DNA of 15,117 nt from SW-4-43-9 sp047617985 (GTDB lineage Archaea; Nanohalarchaeota; Nanosalinia; Nanosalinales; Nanosalinaceae). Positions 12,579 to 15,117 of the stretch are shown piece by piece. How positions within the stretch are numbered: the stretch's first letter is position 1; every line of letters begins with the position of its first letter. The DNA lies in contig JBLGBS010000017.1 in assembly GCA_047617985.1 (NCBI GenBank), forward strand, positions 1 to 15,117, in the 5' to 3' direction. Both the position numbers and the translations under genes were made by a program. The notes under the pieces are model-generated. The model worked only from the letters and a program-made list of their open reading frames with translations, was not told the origin of the DNA and searched no databases.

Positions 12579-13109
12579 CTACACTCTGTTTCCACGAACT
12601 GATCTAGGTTTGTACTCAGGAGGGAGCTGCTGTCCCATGTACTCTTCAGCTACCTGGCTCTGGTTCTCCGTCTCCAGAACTACGAGAAGATTATCGCCCT
12701 GGAATATCTCCTGATCCAGATCATTAACTCTTTGTCCGTTCAGATAGATAGCTCCCTGACCGCAGTTGGTCTCCGAGTAAATCGAAACACAGAGGTTTCC
12801 TGTCGAGTTTGATCTCCAGTGAGTTGTGTTTATCGTTTCCAGAAACCGTGACCACTGCACTCCGGTTCTGTGCTTGTGAACTATGTCCGATTTATTGTTT
12901 TCGAGATGCACGTCTCGAGCATTCAGCTGGAACTTTTCATCAGTGAAATCTATCTCTGTCCCGTTTATCACTACATGAAAGAGCGCGTGTTCATGAGTTT
13001 TCTGAGGCTGTTCTGTCTGTTCTGCTGGCTGTGAAATACCTGTCGAAGCTACCAGCCCGACGCCTATCGAAACAAGAATCACTGCAGATGCGATCTCGTA
13101 AGTTTCCAT
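12579..13109 (-). CDS. Membrane-anchored His-rich protein, conserved archaeal family of unknown function
   Basis: 176 residues. A hydrophobic N-terminal anchor (about 6-23, ASAVILVSIGVGLVAST) is followed by a Gln/Glu linker and an extracytoplasmic domain. The domain begins HEHALFHVVINGTEIDF, has VHLE and IVHKHRTGVQWSRFLETI, then C107 and C116 flanking SIYSET, and ends with IYLNGQRVNDL and a beta strand. Histidines at 39, 41, 45, 68, 78 and 80 are spaced as in a metal-binding sheet. I recognise the pattern H-x-H-x-x-F-x-V-x-I-N-G ... HKH-x-x-G ... FL from unnamed proteins of small-genome archaea and bacteria; no function is known to me. thiI follows 4 nt after its stop. A TATA box lies 26 nt upstream. 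The two Cys may form a disulfide. Confidence 0.65.
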   Translation of the reverse strand: METYEIASAVILVSIGVGLVASTGISQPAEQTEQPQKTHEHALFHVVINGTEIDFTDEKFQLNARDVHLENNKSDIVHKHRTGVQWSRFLETINTTHWRSNSTGNLCVSIYSETNCGQGAIYLNGQRVNDLDQEIFQGDNLLVVLETENQSQVAEEYMGQQLPPEYKPRSVRGNRV

Positions 13110-13130
13110 AACTGAGAATAGAAGGTAAAA

Positions 13131-13140
13131 AGATAAAAGC
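13131..13140 (-). promoter_or_regulatory. TATA box of the His-rich protein/thiI operon
   Basis: GCTTTTATCT on the minus strand is centred about 26 nt before the ATG at 13109, giving a leaderless first gene. Confidence 0.45.
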
Positions 13141-13157
13141 AGTTGGAGCCAGAAGGG

Positions 13158-13577
13158 TTACTCCTGGATCTCTGCGAATGCGAACTTTCTCCCGACGCTA
13201 GTTACTTCAACATCGTAGGATTCGCCGACTTCTCCACCAGGAACGAAAATTACAAATCCATCGATCCTTGCGATTCCGTCTCCTTTAGAGCCTAAATCAT
13301 CGATCTCGACTTCAACTACATCGCCTTCATCTACAGGCTTGTCGTAGTCGTTGTCGTCTCCTCCGGAGTCATCTGAAGATTCTTCTTCGAAATCATTTTC
13401 TTCTTCAAAATCGTCTTCTTCCTGATCTTCCTCGAAATCCTGATCATCGTCGTCAAAGTCCTGATCAAAATCATCATCGAAGTCTTCTTCGAAATCTTCG
13501 TCTTCTTCAACAGGGTTTTCATCAAAATCTTCATCTAGGTCTTCGTCGTCAAACTGAGAATCGAAATTATCTGCCAT
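13158..13577 (-). CDS. TRAM-domain protein with an extremely acidic N-terminal extension
   Basis: 139 residues from the ATG at 13577. A TTG at 13604 would add 9 residues, but the expected transcription start (from the TATA at 13620-13629) is near 13597, inside that extension, and GGTG precedes the ATG. Residues 83-139 form a TRAM domain, a small OB-like RNA-binding barrel: DEGDVVEVEIDDLGSKGDG, then IARIDGFVIFVPGGEVGE and VEVTSVGRKFAFAEI. Free-standing archaeal TRAM proteins act as RNA chaperones or ribosome-associated factors. Residues 1-82 are almost entirely Asp, Glu, Phe, Asn and Gln, with D-F and E-F spaced regularly as in a disordered tether. That is far more acidic than the usual single-domain proteins. 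Its DNA is a GAC/GAA-rich low-complexity stretch. Confidence 0.85.
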   Translation of the reverse strand: MADNFDSQFDDEDLDEDFDENPVEEDEDFEEDFDDDFDQDFDDDDQDFEEDQEEDDFEEENDFEEESSDDSGGDDNDYDKPVDEGDVVEVEIDDLGSKGDGIARIDGFVIFVPGGEVGESYDVEVTSVGRKFAFAEIQE

Positions 13578-13619
13578 AATATATGCACCTTTAGTGTATT
13601 CCAAAAAATCGGGTCTCAG

Positions 13620-13629
13620 CTTTATAAAG
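13620..13629 (-). promoter_or_regulatory. TATA box of the TRAM gene
   Basis: CTTTATAAAG is a near-ideal archaeal TATA box (and a palindrome). Its centre is about 47 nt before the ATG at 13577, so a leader of about 20 nt containing GGTG is expected. It decides the ATG over the upstream TTG. Confidence 0.6.
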
Positions 13630-13672
13630 ACGGCGACATCGGAGAAACCAAGATTTTAATCTCGGCTAACCA

Positions 13673-14089
13673 CTAAGTTATCACAGGATATAGAGGGAGA
13701 AAAGCCGCCACAAGATACAGGAACGAAGTAGGTGTACCAAGTGAGACAGCGATTTGATCTATCAAATTCAACTCAAAAAGCCCCATTGAAAGCCAGAATA
13801 CAGCAGGAACTATAATCACTGCAGAGCCAAGAGACAGATGTGTTTCAGGTCTTTTCACTGTTCTGAACCAGCTTTGAGATACCTCAACAATGGTCGGTAG
13901 AGAGAAAATTATATAGAATACAGAAACTGATATCCCTACGGGTATCGACAGAGATGAAATAATGTTCTGGAAACTTGGGAACCCGATCAAAGCCGGGATC
14001 ACCAAAAGCAGGGAAAAAGCGAAATGAAGACCGAAAAACGGATCCGTCGAGATTATATCCCAGACACTAATTTTTCCATCTCCTCTCAA
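13673..14089 (-). CDS. Four-helix membrane protein
   Basis: 138 residues, unknown family. A short polar N-terminus (MRGDGKISVWDIISTDP) leads into four hydrophobic segments: about 20-37, 44-66, 88-105 and 118-136. A loop between the second and third (SQSWFRTVKRPETHLS) is basic and probably cytoplasmic. The C-terminus is buried in the last helix (LYPVIT). The start is a TTG at 14089; there is no in-frame ATG before the third helix. A TATA-like element (AGATAAATAC, about 14107-14116) about 22 nt upstream fits a leaderless start there. It is divergent from the HIT gene and downstream of nothing obvious; no functional clue from context. Confidence 0.6.
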   Translation of the reverse strand: MRGDGKISVWDIISTDPFFGLHFAFSLLLVIPALIGFPSFQNIISSLSIPVGISVSVFYIIFSLPTIVEVSQSWFRTVKRPETHLSLGSAVIIVPAVFWLSMGLFELNLIDQIAVSLGTPTSFLYLVAAFLPLYPVIT

Positions 14090-14138
14090 ATTAATCTCCC
14101 GATTTAGTATTTATCTCTCATTAATTAAAACCATCAGC

Positions 14139-14146
14139 CTAAAAAC
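14139..14146 (+). promoter_or_regulatory. TATA box of the HIT gene
   Basis: CTAAAAAC is centred 26 nt before the ATG at 14168. A second AT-rich element, TTAATTAAAAC, lies further upstream at 14121-14131. Confidence 0.35.
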
Positions 14147-14167
14147 CTTGACGACAATTAATACTGT

Positions 14168-14767
14168 ATGCCACCAGGACAGGGAGACCAGTGTATTTAC
14201 TGCCAGTTAATCGACAACCCGGATCAGTTGATGCTGGTAGGTGAGACAGAGCATTTCTACGCATGGCTCGAGGTTCAGCCCCGCGCAAAAGGCCATACAC
14301 AGATAGTTCCCAAAGAGCATATTGAATCGGTTATGGATTTAGACCCACAGCAATACCACGAGGCCATGAAACTGGTTAGAGAAGTTGTAGAGAAAGCTCA
14401 GGAAGGTTTAGGAGCTGACGGCGCTTCAGTTACTATGAATATTAAAGAAGCGGGAGGGCAGATGATGCCGCACATGTACATCTCGGTTTTTCCAAGATTC
14501 TCGGAGGATGAAAACGCAGGAACACCAACCGGTGCGATCTTCCAGCACAGGGAAGAACTGCAGGATGAATCCAAGCTTGCGGAGATACAAGGTGAGATGG
14601 ATTCTGTGACAGTTGACTTTGATGTTGAGAAAATCGAGCCACACCCGGAAAGCAAAAGGTTCAAGGAAGATGAGAGCTCTACAGAGAGTGAAGAGGAAAG
14701 CTCTGATCAGGAAGAGGAAAGAAGTCCCGGGAAAGGAGATCACGGCGAAAGCTTCGAGTGGGTCTAG
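14168..14767 (+). CDS. HIT-fold protein with degenerate HIT motif and acidic tail
   Basis: 199 residues, longer than the ~110-140 of typical HIT hydrolases. The N-terminal CIYC (9-12) is the family's zinc-binding pair, followed by FYAWLEVQPRAKGHTQIVPKEHIESVMDL (the HIT core; H51 is a likely zinc or structural residue). The hallmark HxHxHxx near residues 102-108 reads HMYISVF: the first His (H102) remains, but the middle, nucleophilic His is Y104 and the third is S106. HIT hydrolases and transferases need the middle His for the nucleotidyl-enzyme intermediate, so classic catalysis is unlikely. Residues from about 150 are a Glu/Ser-rich tail (EDESSTESEEESSDQEEE) ending in FEWV. It may be a nucleotide-binding regulator. 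Its own TATA box is present, with ileS 49 nt downstream. Confidence 0.82.
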   Translation: MPPGQGDQCIYCQLIDNPDQLMLVGETEHFYAWLEVQPRAKGHTQIVPKEHIESVMDLDPQQYHEAMKLVREVVEKAQEGLGADGASVTMNIKEAGGQMMPHMYISVFPRFSEDENAGTPTGAIFQHREELQDESKLAEIQGEMDSVTVDFDVEKIEPHPESKRFKEDESSTESEEESSDQEEERSPGKGDHGESFEWV

Positions 14768-14786
14768 CATTTAGAGGCCGACAATT

Positions 14787-14794
14787 CTTTTAAC
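14787..14794 (+). promoter_or_regulatory. TATA box of ileS
   Basis: CTTTTAAC is centred 26 nt before the ATG at 14817, consistent with leaderless initiation. Confidence 0.4.
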
Positions 14795-14816
14795 TTTCAG
14801 CTAAAGAACCTGAACT

Positions 14817-15117
14817 ATGACAGAGTACAGTCCTGAAAAAGTCGAAAAACAGGTTTCCAAACACTGGGAAGAAAATAATGTTAAACAAAAAGTCAGGGAA
14901 TCAACTGAGGGTAACGAGCCTTTCTTCTTGATTGATGGCCCGCCTTACCTGAACGGTTCTCCGCATGTAGGACATATGCAGGGAAAGGTTATCAAGGATG
15001 TAATGCTCCGGTTTAAGCAGATGCAGGGGCGTGATGTCTGGGATCAGGCAGGATTCGATACCCACGGACTTCCGAACGAGTTAGCGACAGAGGAAGAACT
15101 AGGTATAGAGGATAAAA
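14817..15117 (+). CDS. ileS: Isoleucyl-tRNA synthetase, N-terminal part (runs off the window)
   Basis: The first 100 residues of a class I aminoacyl-tRNA synthetase, cut by the window end. MTEYSPEKVEKQVSKHWEEN is the usual N-terminal helix. FFLIDGPPYLNGSPHVGHM carries the HIGH motif as HVGH, with the DGPPY element typical of IleS rather than ValRS (which has PNVTGxLHxGH). VIKDVMLRFKQMQGRDVWDQAGFDTHGLPNE matches the KDxxxRYxxMxG and W/F-D-T/C-H-G-L-P boxes of archaeal/eukaryotic-type IleS. It charges tRNA-Ile with isoleucine. The KMSKS and editing domains lie outside. ATG chosen by the conserved start and the TATA-like box 26 nt upstream. Confidence 0.9.
   Translation, partial: MTEYSPEKVEKQVSKHWEENNVKQKVRESTEGNEPFFLIDGPPYLNGSPHVGHMQGKVIKDVMLRFKQMQGRDVWDQAGFDTHGLPNELATEEELGIEDK

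Noticed and set aside
12575..12595. GTG start giving a 7-residue longer ThiI
   Set aside because: It would overlap the upstream gene by 17 nt, and the conserved N-terminus begins at the ATG.
13331..13534. Lys/Ile/Thr-rich frame opposite or shifted within the TRAM acidic region
   Set aside because: It is the alternate-frame reading of the GAC/GAA repeats and has no independent start signals.
1..15117. CRISPR array, insertion sequence or provirus
   Set aside because: No regularly spaced repeats, no transposase, integrase or capsid genes, and no terminal inverted repeats seen; the only viral signal is the single tail-fibre-like protein.

Overview
The window reads as an archaeal chromosome segment, probably from a small-genome halophile such as a nanohaloarchaeon (DPANN). 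That placement is inference. The archaeal evidence is direct: AT-rich TATA boxes centred about 25-28 nt before most start codons (leaderless architecture), a C1-G72 tRNA-Tyr(GUA) without encoded CCA, an archaeal-looking 5S rRNA, a family-4 uracil-DNA glycosylase, ThiI without a rhodanese domain, and a small TRAM protein. Acidic protein composition and a bacterial-type riboflavin synthase suggest a salt-adapted lineage. Base composition looks moderate, with mostly short intergenic gaps.

Layout. 1-1607 (+): the last codons of a probable tRNA-thiolation protein (Ncs6/TtuA-like zinc finger), two small membrane proteins and a sugar-nucleotide pyrophosphorylase. 1604-3849 (-): bacterial-type riboflavin synthase, HtpX protease and, 3 nt after it, a second HExxH zinc-peptidase-like protein. 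3900-4015 (-): a stand-alone 5S rRNA gene with its own TATA box and T-tract. 4098-6303: a small membrane protein (+), then an m5C RNA methyltransferase and a cysteine-free family-4 UDG (-).

6304-7934 is the accessory-looking part. AT-rich spacers flank a Tat-exported protein whose modules resemble virus tail fibres and whose codon use changes sharply inside the gene. 7935-9406 (+): a bPH2-domain membrane protein with a small membrane partner, then an RHH antitoxin/RelE-ParE toxin pair. 9461-9594 (-): tRNA-Tyr preceded by a 15-nt copy of its own 5' end.

9641-14089 (-): a large Ig-like surface protein, a small protein resembling a free-standing Hsp70 lid, ThiI with a His-rich membrane-anchored partner, a TRAM protein with a very acidic N-terminus, and a multi-pass membrane protein. 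14168-15117 (+): a HIT-fold protein that has lost two of the three HIT histidines, then the start of isoleucyl-tRNA synthetase.

A theme is RNA modification and translation (ThiI, the Ncs6-like tail, the m5C methyltransferase, TRAM, IleS, 5S, tRNA-Tyr), mixed with envelope genes. The best leads are the tail-fibre-like Tat protein, the UDG with no Fe-S ligands, the degenerate HIT protein, the Hsp70-lid-like protein and the tRNA-Tyr 5' duplication. I see no CRISPR array, insertion sequence or recognisable new multi-gene defence system.
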